Source: Gulosibacter macacae | GTDB lineage: Bacteria > Actinomycetota > Actinomycetes > Actinomycetales > Microbacteriaceae | DNA: 64,000 nucleotides | Assembly (NCBI RefSeq): GCF_003865375.1 | Contig: NZ_RQVS01000001.1 | Span: 248,001-312,000 of the forward strand | Direction: 5' to 3' | Shown here: piece by piece, positions 8,451 through 19,037 of the stretch | Numbering within the stretch: position 1 is the first letter of the stretch | How the letters are laid out: each line of letters starts with the position of its first letter | Notes under the pieces: model-generated | Told to the model about the DNA's origin: nothing | The model's input: only the letters and a program-made list of their open reading frames with translations | Database searches by the model: none | Program-made: the position numbers and the translations under genes

Positions 8451-9458
8451 CTACGGAAGGCGCACGACCTGCGCCGCGTAGGCGAGGCCGGCACCAAAGC
8501 CGATCTGGAGGGCAAGACCGCCCGAGCACTCCGGGTGTTCCTTGAGCAGGCGGTGGGTGGCGAGTGGAATAGACGCGGCCGAGGTGTTGCCGGTGTCCTC
8601 AATATCGCGGGCAATGACGACGTGTTCGGGCACGCCGAGTTGCTTTGCGAACTCGTCGATGATGCGCATGTTCGCCTGGTGCGGGATGAACGCGCTCAGG
8701 TCTTCGGCGGTAATTCCGGCCTTGTCGAGCGCTTCGCGAGCGACCTTGGCCATCTCCCACACGGCCCAGCGGAAGACCGCTTTGCCGTCCTGGCGCAGTG
8801 TCGGCCATTCGACCTCACCACGACGGTACTCCTGGAGCTCGTGGTTCATTGCCACGGCATCCCACTTGCCGCCGTCAGAGCCGACGATCGACTCGGCGAT
8901 GCCCGGCTCATCGGCCGGGCCAACGACTGCTGCGCCGGCACCGTCGCCGAGGAGGAACGAGATCGAACGGTCGGTTGGGTCGACGATGTCTGAGAGCTTC
9001 TCGGCGCCGATCACGAGCACATACTCGGCAACGCCCGCGCGGATGAGGGCATCGGCCTGCGCGATCGCATAGCAGTAGCCCGCGCATCCGGCAGAAATGT
9101 CGTAGGCGGCAGCGGGGGAGGCGCCGACGGCCTCGCATACGCGAGTGGCGGCGGCCGGAGTCTGCACCATATTCGTGATGGTCGCGAGAATCACGGCGCC
9201 AATGCGCTGCGGCTCGATTCCGGCTTCAGCGATTGCCTCATTCGCGGCAATCGTGGCCATGTCGACAATGTTCTTGCCGCCGTGCTCACGGGCGCGGGTG
9301 ACGATGCCGGTGCGCTGGCGAATCCACTCGTCGCTCGAGTCAATCGGGCCGGCGAGCTCGTCGTTCGTCACGAGTTTGTCGCCACGATAGGCGCCAAGGC
9401 CGTGGATGCGCGTGTACTTTGCGCCAATTGCCTGCTGCAGGGTAGGGGAGGCAGTCAT
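8451..9458 (-). CDS. fabH: 3-oxoacyl-[ACP] synthase III
   Basis: FabH starts fatty-acid synthesis by condensing an acyl-CoA primer with malonyl-ACP; in actinobacteria it commonly accepts branched primers. It has 335 residues. The catalytic Cys125 lies in ISAGCAGYCYA, His in FIPHQANMRI and Asn in DTGNTSAAS, completing the Cys-His-Asn triad. The start ATG has GAAAGGAACCGC upstream. The gap to fabD is 25 bases, consistent with one transcript. Confidence 0.96.
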   Translation of the reverse strand: MTASPTLQQAIGAKYTRIHGLGAYRGDKLVTNDELAGPIDSSDEWIRQRTGIVTRAREHGGKNIVDMATIAANEAIAEAGIEPQRIGAVILATITNMVQTPAAATRVCEAVGASPAAAYDISAGCAGYCYAIAQADALIRAGVAEYVLVIGAEKLSDIVDPTDRSISFLLGDGAGAAVVGPADEPGIAESIVGSDGGKWDAVAMNHELQEYRRGEVEWPTLRQDGKAVFRWAVWEMAKVAREALDKAGITAEDLSAFIPHQANMRIIDEFAKQLGVPEHVVIARDIEDTGNTSAASIPLATHRLLKEHPECSGGLALQIGFGAGLAYAAQVVRLP

Positions 9459-9483
9459 GCGGTTCCTTTCGAAGGTGCTGACG

Positions 9484-10410
9484 CTAGTTTGCCGAGTCGA
9501 AGAGCGCTACGGCGGCATCCAAGTCGTTCGGCGCGTTGAGGTTGATGAGCTCGGTGCCGCGCATCGCACGCTTGGCGAGCCCGGTGAGCGTGCCCGCAGG
9601 AGCGGCCTCGATGAGCCCGGTGACGCCGGACTCGACGAAGTTCGCCATGCAGCGGTCCCAGCGCACGGGGCGATTGACCTGGTCGACGAGCAACTGACGG
9701 TAGTCGGCGCCGCTCGTCACTGCGGTGCCGTCGAAGTTGGTGAGGATGGGTCGCACCGGGTCGCTCACCGCGAATTCATCGGCGGATGCAGCGAGCGCGT
9801 CGTGCGCGTCGGCCATGTAGCGCGTGTGGAATGCGCCGGCGACCTTGAGGGGGATGACTCGGGTGCCAGCGACTGGCTCGGCCTTGAGCGCTTCGAGGGC
9901 GTCTGGTTCACCAGCGGCCACGATCTGACCGGCGCCGTTGTAGTTGGCGGGTTCCAGCGCAAGCTCGGTGAGTCGGGCCACAACGTCGGCCTCGTCGCCG
10001 CCAATGACGGCAGACATGCTCGTCGTGTGCTTGGCCGCATCCTCGGCCATCAGGTTCGCGCGACGGGCGACGAAGCGAATGGCGGTCTCGGCGTCGAAGA
10101 TCCCAGCCGCATACGCCGCCGCGATCTCGCCGACCGAGTGACCCGCGACCGTGACGCCATCGAGACGTTCGCCGAGGCGCTCTGCCAGGGCATCCCACGA
10201 AAGGATGCCGGCGGCAACGATGAGCGGCTGGGCGATGGCCGTGTCGCGGATCGTGTCGGCGTCCGACTCGGTGCCGTGGGCGACGAGGTCGACTCCGCTG
10301 GCGTCGGCGAGGCGTTCAAGGGTGCTGCGAGATTCGGGTCGCTCCAGCCATTCGGCGAGGAAGCCAGGCTTCTGCGAGCCCTGCCCGGGGAAGGTCACGA
10401 CGATAGTCAT
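9484..10410 (-). CDS. fabD: Malonyl-CoA:ACP transacylase
   Basis: FabD loads malonate from malonyl-CoA onto ACP. The 308-residue protein shows the N-terminal FPGQGSQKPG and the nucleophile elbow GHSVGE with Ser92, plus GAFHT containing the catalytic His. I chose ATG 10410 because homologues begin at TIVVTFPGQGSQ and GGAAG lies just upstream. An upstream ATG at 10452 would add an atypical tail. It is the first enzyme gene of the operon, about 90 bases after fasR. Confidence 0.95.
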   Translation of the reverse strand: MTIVVTFPGQGSQKPGFLAEWLERPESRSTLERLADASGVDLVAHGTESDADTIRDTAIAQPLIVAAGILSWDALAERLGERLDGVTVAGHSVGEIAAAYAAGIFDAETAIRFVARRANLMAEDAAKHTTSMSAVIGGDEADVVARLTELALEPANYNGAGQIVAAGEPDALEALKAEPVAGTRVIPLKVAGAFHTRYMADAHDALAASADEFAVSDPVRPILTNFDGTAVTSGADYRQLLVDQVNRPVRWDRCMANFVESGVTGLIEAAPAGTLTGLAKRAMRGTELINLNAPNDLDAAVALFDSAN

Positions 10411-10500
10411 AACTTCCATCTTCGCAGGAACTACGGGTTTTCGTTGGCGCAAATCGCCAGAGAATCCCGCGAATCGTTGTGCGATTGGCTGAGCGCGCGG

Positions 10501-11715
10501 TTACGGGCGCTTACGCGGCGAGCGCACCGGTCGGCGTGCTTCGGTTCCACCCGAGTCGGCAATGCGGCCGAGAATCAGCGCCGATTGCAAGATGAGCGCT
10601 TCGCGGGCACCGGTCGCATCCCAACCAATGACCTCGCTAATGCGCTTCAGCCGGTAGCGCACGGTGTTCGGATGCACGAAGAGCTCGCGCGCGGTCGCTT
10701 CGAGCGAGCGACCGTTGTCGAGATAGCACCAAAGCGTCGTGAGGAGATCAGATTGGTGATCGGCGAGGGGTCGATAGACCCGCTGGACGAGGGTCTGGCG
10801 GGCGAGGGGATCCCCAGCAAGTGCGCGCTCAGGCAGGAGGTCGTCGGCAAGAATCGGTCGTTCAGCGCGGCGGTAGGCGCCGACAATTGAGAAGCCGGCG
10901 AGCGCCGCGCGGGCGCTGCGCGAGGCTTCAACAACCGACGGCACCTCGGGTCCGAGCACGAGTCGGCCTTCGCCGAATCCGGGTTCGAGTTGCCGGGCGA
11001 TCTCAAGGAACGGCACCGGGTCTTCTTCGGTAGGTTCGTTGGGTTTTGCCCGTCCCACGACGAGCACGAGGCGATTGCCCTGCACTCCGACGAGCAAGTC
11101 CGTTTGGTTGTGGCGGGCAGTGCGACGCAGTTGATCAATCTCAAGCACCCGCGGGGTAGTGCCGACGAGTACCGCGACTTCGCCGTGGCCATGCCAGCCG
11201 AGCGCTGCCACGCGACTCGGCAACTCAGTGTCGTGCTCGCCCGTAAGAATCGAGTCGACAACGAGCGCCTCGAGGCGCGCATCCCACAAACCGCGCTGTT
11301 CGGCGGCGCGCGCATACACGTCAGCAGCCGCGAAGGCAATGTCACGCGAATAGCGCAACACGCCCTCGCGAATCTCTGGGGTCGCCGTTGCGGTGCGTTC
11401 TTCGAACACATCGACGACGACGTGGATGAGCTGCAGGGTCTGCTGCAGACTCACCGATCGCAAGAGTTCGCGCGGAGCAGCCGCGAAGACGTCCTTCGCG
11501 ACCCAGGTTGCCGCATCCGAGTCTTCGAACCAGTCGACGAACGAGGAGATGCCCGATTGCGCGACGAGTCCCACCGCTGAGCGGCGGCCCGGCGGCATCT
11601 CGGAGAACCACGGCAGGTGGTCTTCCATGCGCTTGAGCACAGAAGTTGCGAGGTCACCGGTGATGCTACGAAGCCAAGCGACGGTGCGGGACTTTTCGGC
11701 GGTGGTATCGGCCAT
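10501..11715 (-). CDS. fasR: PucR-type regulator, FasR-like activator of fatty-acid synthesis
   Basis: This 404-residue protein ends in a PucR-type helix-turn-helix, ATARELFVHPNTVRYRLKRI, at about 355-374. The N-terminal and central parts match the GGDEF-like sensor region found in this family. In Streptomyces coelicolor a protein of this type encoded immediately upstream of fabDHPF (FasR) activates that operon. The identical gene order here makes the same role likely, but that is inference by synteny. The start codon is ATG, and the gene follows aceE after a strong hairpin. Confidence 0.88.
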   Translation of the reverse strand: MADTTAEKSRTVAWLRSITGDLATSVLKRMEDHLPWFSEMPPGRRSAVGLVAQSGISSFVDWFEDSDAATWVAKDVFAAAPRELLRSVSLQQTLQLIHVVVDVFEERTATATPEIREGVLRYSRDIAFAAADVYARAAEQRGLWDARLEALVVDSILTGEHDTELPSRVAALGWHGHGEVAVLVGTTPRVLEIDQLRRTARHNQTDLLVGVQGNRLVLVVGRAKPNEPTEEDPVPFLEIARQLEPGFGEGRLVLGPEVPSVVEASRSARAALAGFSIVGAYRRAERPILADDLLPERALAGDPLARQTLVQRVYRPLADHQSDLLTTLWCYLDNGRSLEATARELFVHPNTVRYRLKRISEVIGWDATGAREALILQSALILGRIADSGGTEARRPVRSPRKRP

Positions 11716-11722
11716 CTAACTT

Positions 11723-11752
11723 GGGCGGGCGGCGAATGACTGCCGCCCGCCC
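11723..11752 (-). terminator. Hairpin between aceE and fasR
   Basis: GGGCGGGCGGC and GCCGCCCGCCC form a perfect 11-bp stem with an eight-base loop, lying between the aceE stop and the fasR start. There is no T tract, so it could terminate or attenuate aceE transcription. Confidence 0.6.
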
Positions 11753-11813
11753 CTCCTGGTTCTCGTTCGGGTCGCCGAAGCGACCAATTGGATGCGGTGG
11801 GTTACTTCAGCGC

Positions 11814-14543
11814 TTAGGCGTCGCCGCCGGCGCTGCCCGACTCACCCGCACGCGGGTTGTGCAGGTCGTACTTGTCGATCGCCTGCTGGACGACCGCCTG
11901 GTCGACCTCGCCGCGGCGGGCAAGCTCGGCGAGCGTGCGCACCACGATCGAGTGCGAGTCGATCTTGTAGAAGCGACGGGCAGCCGCGCGGGTGTCCGAA
12001 ATGCCGTACCAATCGGCGCCAAGGGTGACGTAGTCGCCCGGCACGAAGGGACGGATCATATCGGGCAGCGAGTGGTTGTAGTCGCTCACGCCGAGGAACA
12101 CGCCGTTCGAGCCCGAGAGCTTGTCGGTGAGGTACGCCGACTTGCGCTCCTCGTTCGGGTGGGTCCAGTTGTGCTCGTCAGCCTTGAGACCGTCGCGGCG
12201 AAGCTCCGACCAGCTGGTGACCGACCAGACGTGCGCGCGCACGCCCCAGTCATCGCGCAGCAATTGCTGGGCGTGCAGTGCCCACGGCACTGCGACACCC
12301 GAGGCGAGCACCTGTGCCTCGGGACCCTCGCCAGCCTCGGGAGCCGAAAGGTAGTAAATCCCCTTCACGACACCTTCGACATCGAGGTTCTCGGGCTCGG
12401 CCGGCTGCTGCATCGGCTCGTTGTACATCGTGATGTAGTACATGACGTCCGGGTCCGGGTGTTCGCCGCCGTACATCCGCTCGATACCGGCACGCATGAT
12501 GTGGCCGAGTTCGTACACGTAGCCCGGGTCGTAGGCCACGATGGCCGGGTTCGTGTTCGCGATGATGTGCGAGTGGCCGTCCATGTGCTGCAGGCCTTCA
12601 CCGGCGAGCGTGGTGCGGCCGGCGGTGGCGCCAATGATGAAGCCGCGGGTCATCTGGTCGGCGGCAGCCCAGAAGCTGTCGCCGGTGCGCTGGAACCCGA
12701 ACATCGAGTAGAACATGTACACGGGCACCATCAGTTCACCGTGCGTCGAGTACGAGGTACCCGTTGCGGTGAACGCCGAAGTGGCACCGGCTTCGTTGAT
12801 ACCCACGTGCATGAGCTGGCCCTGGGGCGATTCGCGGTAGGCGAGGAGCAGCTCGCGGTCGACGGCCATGTAGTGCTGACCGTGCGGGTTGTAGATCTTC
12901 GCAGTCGGGAAGAACGCGTCGAGACCGAAGGTGCGTGCTTCATCCGGGATGATCGGCACGATGCGGCGACCAAACTCACCTGAGCGCATGAGGTCCTTGA
13001 GCAGACGCACGAAGCCCATCGTGGTGGCGACTTCTTGGTTGCCCGAGCCCTTACGGGTGATCTCGTAAGTCTTCGGCTCGGGCAGCTCCACCTGGGTGTA
13101 CTTCGAGCGGCGCTCGGGCACCGAACCGCCGAGTTCGCGACGACGCTCGAGCATGTATTGCAGCGTCGGGTCGTTCTCATCGGGGCGGTAGAACGGCACG
13201 TTGTAGATGTCGTCTTCAAGCTGCGCGTCGGTGACCGGGATGTGCAGCAGGTCACGGAACTGCTTGAGGTCTTGCAGCGTGAGCTTCTTCATCTGGTGGG
13301 TCGCGTTGCGGCCCTCGAAGTGGGCGCCGAGGCCGTAGCCCTTAATCGTGTGGGCGAGGATGACCGTCGGCTGGCCCTTGTGCTCAGTGGCTGACTTGTA
13401 GGCGGCGTAGACCTTCTCGTAGTCGTGGCCACCGCGCTTGAGGCCCCAAATCTGGTCGTCGCTGTAGTTTTCGACGAGCTTGAGGGCTTCGGGGTCACGT
13501 GCGAAGAAGTTGTCGCGCACGAACTTGCCCGACTCTGCCTTGTAGGTCTGGAAATCACCGTCGGGGGTGACGTTCATTAGTTTGCGCAGTGCACCGTGGG
13601 TGTCGCGGGCGAGCAGGTCGTCCCACTCGCGGCCCCAGATGACCTTGATCACGTGCCAGCCGGCGCCGCGGAAGAACGACTCGAGTTCCTGAATGATCTT
13701 GCCGTTACCGCGCACGGGACCGTCGAGACGTTGCAGGTTGCAGTTGACGACAAAGGTGAGGTTGTCGAGTTCGTTGTTCGCGGCGAACTGCAGCTGACCG
13801 CGCGACTCCGGCTCGTCCATCTCGCCGTCGCCGAGGAATGCCCACACGTGTGAGCCCGACGCATCCTTGATGCCGCGGTTCGTGAGGTACTTGTTCGTCT
13901 GGGCCTGCCAGATCGCGTTCATCGGGCCAAGACCCATCGACACGGTCGGGAACTGCCAGAAGTCCTGCATCAGGCGCGGGTGCGGGTACGACGGGATGCC
14001 GTTCGGGGCCTTCGAAGCCTCCTGGCGGAAGCCACGCAGATTGTCTTCGGTGATCTTGCCTTCGAGGAAGGCGCGGGCGTAGTTACCGGGGGAGGCGTGG
14101 CCCTGGAAGAAGACCTGGTCTGGTCCCTCGGGGTGGTCGTAGCCCTTGAAGAAGTGGTTGAGGCCAACTTCGTACAGGGTGGCCTGCGAGGCATACGAGG
14201 AAATGTGGCCGCCCACCGCGACATCAGCGGTCTGGGCGTTCTGCACCGTCATGGCCGCGTTCCAGCGGATCCAGCGACGGTAGGTGCGCTCGGTCGACTC
14301 GTCACCGGGGAACGGTGCCTCGTCTTCGGGAGCAATGGTGTTCACATAGTCGGTGACGGGAACCATCGGGACGCCGAGGTGCCGTTCACGTGAGCGCTCG
14401 AGCAGCGAGAGCATTACCTCGCGGCCGCGCTGGTGGCCCCGCTCATCGATAACCGCGTCGAGCGACTCTTTCCATTCCGCAGTTTCTTGCGGATCGGTGT
14501 CGACGTAGTCCTCCGAGTACGGATCCTGGATGTTGACAGCCAC
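11814..14543 (-). CDS. aceE: Pyruvate dehydrogenase E1 component, homodimeric type
   Basis: AceE decarboxylates pyruvate with thiamine diphosphate and passes the acetyl group to the lipoyl domain of E2. The 909-residue length matches the single-chain E1p family. The ThDP motif runs from [10 protein letters not shown] (near residue 247) to the [11 protein letters not shown] region; [23 protein letters not shown] and the C-terminal IPFVPGDY-like RPFVPGDYV are conserved. The start is GTG with AAGAGG six bases upstream. The E2 (40362) and E3 (42193) genes lie elsewhere in the window, as is usual in actinobacteria where E2 is shared with the 2-oxoglutarate complex. Confidence 0.97.
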   Translation of the reverse strand: MAVNIQDPYSEDYVDTDPQETAEWKESLDAVIDERGHQRGREVMLSLLERSRERHLGVPMVPVTDYVNTIAPEDEAPFPGDESTERTYRRWIRWNAAMTVQNAQTADVAVGGHISSYASQATLYEVGLNHFFKGYDHPEGPDQVFFQGHASPGNYARAFLEGKITEDNLRGFRQEASKAPNGIPSYPHPRLMQDFWQFPTVSMGLGPMNAIWQAQTNKYLTNRGIKDASGSHVWAFLGDGEMDEPESRGQLQFAANNELDNLTFVVNCNLQRLDGPVRGNGKIIQELESFFRGAGWHVIKVIWGREWDDLLARDTHGALRKLMNVTPDGDFQTYKAESGKFVRDNFFARDPEALKLVENYSDDQIWGLKRGGHDYEKVYAAYKSATEHKGQPTVILAHTIKGYGLGAHFEGRNATHQMKKLTLQDLKQFRDLLHIPVTDAQLEDDIYNVPFYRPDENDPTLQYMLERRRELGGSVPERRSKYTQVELPEPKTYEITRKGSGNQEVATTMGFVRLLKDLMRSGEFGRRIVPIIPDEARTFGLDAFFPTAKIYNPHGQHYMAVDRELLLAYRESPQGQLMHVGINEAGATSAFTATGTSYSTHGELMVPVYMFYSMFGFQRTGDSFWAAADQMTRGFIIGATAGRTTLAGEGLQHMDGHSHIIANTNPAIVAYDPGYVYELGHIMRAGIERMYGGEHPDPDVMYYITMYNEPMQQPAEPENLDVEGVVKGIYYLSAPEAGEGPEAQVLASGVAVPWALHAQQLLRDDWGVRAHVWSVTSWSELRRDGLKADEHNWTHPNEERKSAYLTDKLSGSNGVFLGVSDYNHSLPDMIRPFVPGDYVTLGADWYGISDTRAAARRFYKIDSHSIVVRTLAELARRGEVDQAVVQQAIDKYDLHNPRAGESGSAGGDA

Positions 14544-14743
14544 CGGTGACCTCTTTCGTCAAAGGGCATAAGGATGATTCGGATGCGTGCATCGGGTCTC
14601 AATGCAAACGCCTTGTAATACTAGCGATTACGCACAACGATTCTGCCCAGCCTTCGTTCACAGTCGAATGAATGGCACTAATTTAAAGGTCACGTGGCGC
14701 AATGTTCAGGGCGTTCTGGCGTGCCGTGGGCGAGGATGGGGCC

Positions 14744-15259
14744 ATGACGAACTCCAAGGTGCTGCCTGCAGATGAATCGCGCACGGCGATGACGCATCGT
14801 GGCGATCGTGTGCGCGTGCTCGGTGCCGGCACGCCGCGGCTGGTGGTGTTCGTGCCGGCTGCGTTCACCCCTGTCTGCGCGGGCGAAGTCGGTGAGTTGG
14901 CAGCACTTGCCTCGCGCGCTGAGGTGCTCGGCGTGCGTATCTTGGTGGTGTCTTGCGATGCCGCTGCGACGCTTGCTGCCTGGTTGCGCGACGCCGACCC
15001 GACCGGGGGAGTGACCGGTGTGTCTGATCACTGGCCGCACGGCGAATTGGCGCGACTCTGCGATGCCTTTGATGAGGATGCTGGGGTCGCTCTCCGGCGC
15101 ACCTGGGCAATCCGCGCTGACGGTACGCGCAAGCTTGTCGCATCCTCGGCACCAGGCTTGCCGCGAGATGCTGCTGAGCATGCGCGCGGGATCGAGTGGG
15201 CGGCCGGAACGCCGACCGAGTCGACCGATGTGTCAGATCTGCGCGTCGAGACCCGCTAG
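14744..15259 (+). CDS. AhpE-type peroxiredoxin
   Basis: This is a 171-residue thiol peroxidase of the AhpC/TSA superfamily that reduces hydroperoxides. The peroxidatic cysteine is Cys45 in AFTPVCAGE, with the expected Pro and Thr before it; no resolving Cys-Cys pair is apparent, consistent with a one-Cys AhpE-like enzyme. The ATG at 14744 has GAGG ten bases upstream and begins MTNSKVLPAD. It is divergent from aceE, a neighbourhood common in actinobacteria. The physiological reductant (mycothiol/mycoredoxin in relatives) is inference. Confidence 0.85.
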   Translation: MTNSKVLPADESRTAMTHRGDRVRVLGAGTPRLVVFVPAAFTPVCAGEVGELAALASRAEVLGVRILVVSCDAAATLAAWLRDADPTGGVTGVSDHWPHGELARLCDAFDEDAGVALRRTWAIRADGTRKLVASSAPGLPRDAAEHARGIEWAAGTPTESTDVSDLRVETR

Positions 15260-15272
15260 ACTCACCTGCCAG

Positions 15273-15345
15273 GGGCCTTTAGCTCAGTTGGTAGAGCGCC
15301 ACGTTTACACCGTGGATGTCGTCGGTTCGAGCCCGGCAGGGCCCA
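15273..15345 (+). tRNA. tRNA-Val (TAC)
   Basis: The full cloverleaf has acceptor GGGCCTT/AGGGCCC, D arm GCTC/GAGC, anticodon loop TTTACAC (anticodon TAC) and T arm GTCGG-TTCGAGC-CCGGC. CCA is not encoded. It starts 14 bases after the peroxiredoxin stop. Confidence 0.95.
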
Positions 15346-15428
15346 CTCCTAATTCTCGAACGGACCAGACTATGCAGCGCCCTCACGAGGAACTGCACAG
15401 TGACCACGCGGCGCGTCGACCGAGTGGC

Positions 15429-15938
15429 CTACTCCTGGCAGGAGAATCGGAACTCGAAGGGCACCGGGTTTCCATCAGGATCTTTACCGACGCCCACGGC
15501 CACCACATTCGCCGGGTCAAGCGATTCTTCGCTGAGCGGGTCATCGCCGAGCTCAGCCTCCCAGCGCATGACAACGTCTTGCATGTTCAGGCGAAGCGTT
15601 GTCTTCGAGATGGCCGTTTCACCCGGAGGCTGGACACCGACCTCGTACGCGACACCGCTGTCGTCCATGGCCTCGATGACGAAAGCACGCTCGCCGGAAC
15701 GCCCGATCCACTCGAGGTTTGAGTAGTCCTTGTCTCCCACGACGACAGTGAAACCAGATGAGGTTTCTGGTTCAGACTCCGCAGGTGCGGCTGTCGTGGG
15801 CTCGGCCGCCGTGGTTTCGGACGTCGTGGCTGCACCCGTGGCATCCGGTGCGGGACTATTTGAATTCGCACCGGCGCATCCGGTGAGCAAGAGCAAGCCG
15901 GCCGCAAGCGCCGCAAGACTCAATTTGAAACGGGACAT
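15429..15938 (-). CDS. Putative lipoprotein
   Basis: This is a 169-residue exported lipoprotein. The N-terminus MSRFKLSLAALAAGL leads to the lipobox LLTGC, with Cys near residue 21 as the lipidation site. A Ser/Thr/Ala/Pro/Glu-rich linker of about 40 residues follows, then a small beta-rich domain (FTVVVGDKDYSNLEW to FEFRFSC) that I do not recognise. GGAGG lies six bases upstream of ATG 15938, which excludes the earlier ATG at 15962. The function is unknown. Confidence 0.8.
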   Translation of the reverse strand: MSRFKLSLAALAAGLLLLTGCAGANSNSPAPDATGAATTSETTAAEPTTAAPAESEPETSSGFTVVVGDKDYSNLEWIGRSGERAFVIEAMDDSGVAYEVGVQPPGETAISKTTLRLNMQDVVMRWEAELGDDPLSEESLDPANVVAVGVGKDPDGNPVPFEFRFSCQE

Positions 15939-16120
15939 CAGAAGCCTCCGATCAGCATGCACGTCGTTGTACAGGGTTCAAGATTGACACTGGTTGGGGG
16001 CACTGTCGATGGCCGTGATGTGTTTGTAGCAATTAGTCTTGGCGGGCTCAGGGATCAGCTCCGGCGTAGATTCGCCGATACGCGATGGCGATAGCTCGTA
16101 CTCGCCCGTGCCTGCCGGGA

Positions 16121-17230
16121 CTAGGCGCAACGGCCGCTGTGCACGGCGTGTGCCATCTCGTCGGTGCTGGCATCCATCCAATAGTCACTCGACGAGTCAC
16201 TGGGCTGCAGCAGCTCATACGAGGCACCGAGGTAGAGCACCGCGTAGGAGTTCGTCAGGCCCTCGTAGCGTTCCTGCCCAGCGATCGGCGGAGCGGTGCT
16301 GTCGCACTTGTCGAAGATGATCATGTGCGCGATTTCGTGGCGAATAGTGTCGAGGTAGCGCGGCTCGCTGAGGTAGGCCGGATAGTGGTCAGGAACATCC
16401 ATCGGGATGTAGATCACTGATGGAGTGGCTGAACAGAACGCCCCCACCGAGTCGACGTAGTTCTTGCCGCGAGTGCAGTGCTGCCCCATTTCGGCGTAGC
16501 TGTAGTTCACGGTCATATTGAATGACGCAGCGATCGATTCGCCCTCCTCGCGGAAGTCGCCGTCGCTACCAGGGTCGTACGGCACACTCTTTGAGAACTC
16601 GTACGCATCCATGGGAGCCTTTGGCTCGGGTAGCGGTGCCGTTGACGTGTTGTTTGCAGGATTGTCCCCGTTGCCCACAAACACCGTGCCGTCAGACTGT
16701 GTGACTTCGATGTGCGGAACTGTCAGGTCTTCTCCCGCGAGCAATTGACGCTCGAGCTCGTTGAGGTAGGTGATCTTGCCATCGAGGAGGTCGTCGGCCT
16801 CATCCGCGATCGTGCCGCCATACAGGCCAAAACGTACGGCGCCGCGGATGTCAGCGAGCACAAGTCGGAAGGTGTTCACGTAAACACTGCCGACAGCCTG
16901 GCCGTCTGGAAGCATCGCGTAGATTTCGCCGCTGCGGATAGCAGGGTCGTAGGTGTCCCAGAGTCGGTTGAGCAGTTCCTCGAACTCGGGCCCGCGCGGA
17001 CGCTGCCGCCAATCAATCGGCTCAGATGCAGCTGAGGTCGAGGTCGTGTTCGCCGGGTAGGTCGTGTCGGGAATCGAAGTGCGGACTGCATTCGCGAAGA
17101 TTCCGATTCCGCCGAACACCAACACCAGGATGACGACGAGCACGACCAGCGCGAGACAACCGCATCCGGCGAAGATCAATGCGACCGGGCCGCATGACTT
17201 GCGCTTGTACTCGTGTTCGGGATAGAACAT
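16121..17230 (-). CDS. Membrane-anchored zinc metallopeptidase-like protein
   Basis: This is a 369-residue protein with one N-terminal membrane segment (about residues 16-42, LALVVLVVILVLVFGG) and a large extracytoplasmic part. The motif HEIAHMIIFD supplies a zincin HExxH site near residue 290; Glu in GQERYEGLTNSYA is a possible third ligand. Paired cysteines in the C-terminal domain fit an exported fold. AAGGAG upstream of ATG 17230 fixes the start. The substrate is unknown. The central region resembles no family I can name, so peptidase activity rests on the motif alone. Confidence 0.72.
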   Translation of the reverse strand: MFYPEHEYKRKSCGPVALIFAGCGCLALVVLVVILVLVFGGIGIFANAVRTSIPDTTYPANTTSTSAASEPIDWRQRPRGPEFEELLNRLWDTYDPAIRSGEIYAMLPDGQAVGSVYVNTFRLVLADIRGAVRFGLYGGTIADEADDLLDGKITYLNELERQLLAGEDLTVPHIEVTQSDGTVFVGNGDNPANNTSTAPLPEPKAPMDAYEFSKSVPYDPGSDGDFREEGESIAASFNMTVNYSYAEMGQHCTRGKNYVDSVGAFCSATPSVIYIPMDVPDHYPAYLSEPRYLDTIRHEIAHMIIFDKCDSTAPPIAGQERYEGLTNSYAVLYLGASYELLQPSDSSSDYWMDASTDEMAHAVHSGRCA

Positions 17231-17330
17231 CTCGCTCCTTATCGACGACCAGAATCTCAATCCTCGCTGATCGACAAGGCGTCGGCAGTCCGTCGGGGGC
17301 CGTATTTTCGCGGATGCGTCAAGCAGCGAA

Positions 17331-17362
17331 GAGGGCGCCCCGGCCGATGCCGGAGCGCCCTC
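17331..17362 (-). terminator. Terminator of the MFS gene
   Basis: GAGGGCGC-C-CCGGC pairs with GCCGG-A-GCGCCCTC around a CGAT loop, 17 bases beyond the MFS stop on the minus strand. Confidence 0.75.
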
Positions 17363-17378
17363 AATTGCAATGGTCGTG

Positions 17379-19032
17379 CTATTTCTTGCCGAGTGCCTGC
17401 TGTGCGAGGCGCTGCAGTTCGTCGACGGGGAGCTCGCGCAGCTGCTCGAGCACCTGCGTCTTCGACTCCTCGTCTGGCGTGAGCTGCGGCTTCGGGTCGG
17501 CGGTAGCTTCGACCTTGCCCTTGTCGCGGCTGCCGCCGCCCTTCGGCACGGTCATCACGATCGAGAGGATCGCGAGCACCGCGAAGAGCATGTTCACACC
17601 GATCGCGACCATGCCGGCGAGGCGAATCGCCACGTTGTCGGTGCGACCGGTCCAGTCGATGACGTTGCCGATCGCCTGCGCGTCGGCCTGCGAGAGTCCG
17701 GTAAACACCGCGAGCGAGATCGCGGCACCGATGGCACCACCGAGCGACGAAGCCATCTTGTAGATACCCGAACCCGAACCTGCCTGGTCTGCAGGCAAGT
17801 TGCTCAGCGCGGCATCGGTCGACGGGGTCGCATAGAACGCAAGACCGAGGCCGAAGAGCGAGTAGGCAATGATCGCGAGGATGACGTACTCACCGATGAG
17901 CAGGTGCGTGAGCATGAGCAACACACACGAAGCGATGACGATGAGGTTTGCCCAGATCATGGGCTTGCGCGGGCCGAAGCGTTGCAGCAGTTTCTCACCA
18001 ATGCGGATGAACGCAATGATGAAGACCGCGTAGCCGAGGGTAAGCAGCCCCGCATCCCAAGGCGTGTAGTTCGTGCCATCGGCCTTGAACCCGGCAATCT
18101 GGATGAGCTGCTGCGACACCATCATGAGGCCGATGGTGGCGTTGACAAGGAAGTTCGAGATCGTCGCACCGGTGAAGGTCGTGTTCTTGAACAGGCCGAA
18201 GTCGATGAAGGGGTTTGCCTGCTTCTTCTCCCACATCACAAATGCGACGTAGGCGACGATTGCCACGATCGCCAGGATGATGATGGTCGGGCTGAGCCAG
18301 CCCAGGCGCGAACCGAACAGCAGCACGATCATCAAGCCCAGGGTGCTGACGATGAACAGGATGAGGCCAAGCACGTCGAACGGCTTCTTCTCACCCTTCT
18401 GCTCGACCTTCGATTCGGGGTGCCAATGATCATGAGGAACGAGATCACCGAGATGACGATCGAGGCCATGAAGATGCCTCGCCAGCCGAAGCTAGTGAAC
18501 TGCACGACCGCACCGCCAAAGATGGCGGCGAGGCCAGAGCCACCCCACGAGCCGATCGACCACATCGATACGGCGCGCTGGCGGTCCTTACCGTCCCAGT
18601 AGGTCTTCACCAGGGCCATGGTGGCCGGCATGATGCACGCGGCCGAAAGACCCTGGATGGCGCGGCCCACAAGCAGCAGGGGGGGGGAAGTGCGGCGGGG
18701 CCGGCGGCGAAGATGAGCAGCAGCGAACCGACGACACCGAGGATGAGGCCGAGGAGCGTGATCTTCACACGGCCGATGCGGTCGGCGAGACCACCCATGA
18801 ACACAATGAACAGACCCGAGAAGAGTGCCGTGATCGACACCGCGAAGTTCATCGAGGCGGCGTCAACGAAGTTACCGTCGGCACCGTTGATGTCGTTCAT
18901 CACATTCGGGGCGATCGTGCCGACGGTGCCAGCAAAGAGCCAGAATGTTACGACACCGAGCACGATGCCCCAGAGGAGCTTTTCGTTGCCCTTGAATCCG
19001 ATCGATTTGTCGGGAATTGCAGTAGTCATCAT
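17379..19032 (-). pseudogene. MFS drug-type transporter, two frameshifts
   Basis: The three frames read as one 14-helix DHA2 (EmrB/QacA-type) transporter of about 550 residues when two single bases are restored. The first break is in a run of nine G (forward strand 18679-18687), where ALPPP must continue into LLLVGRAIQG. The second is at GGGG 18417-18420, where GTP must continue into ESKVEQKGEKK. Motif A (GGLADRIGR) and the surrounding helices are intact, so the breaks are recent or are sequencing errors. The gene follows the amidohydrolase by five bases, suggesting an operon that hydrolyses and exports a compound. The substrate is unknown. Confidence 0.8.
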
Positions 19033-19037
19033 TTCTT

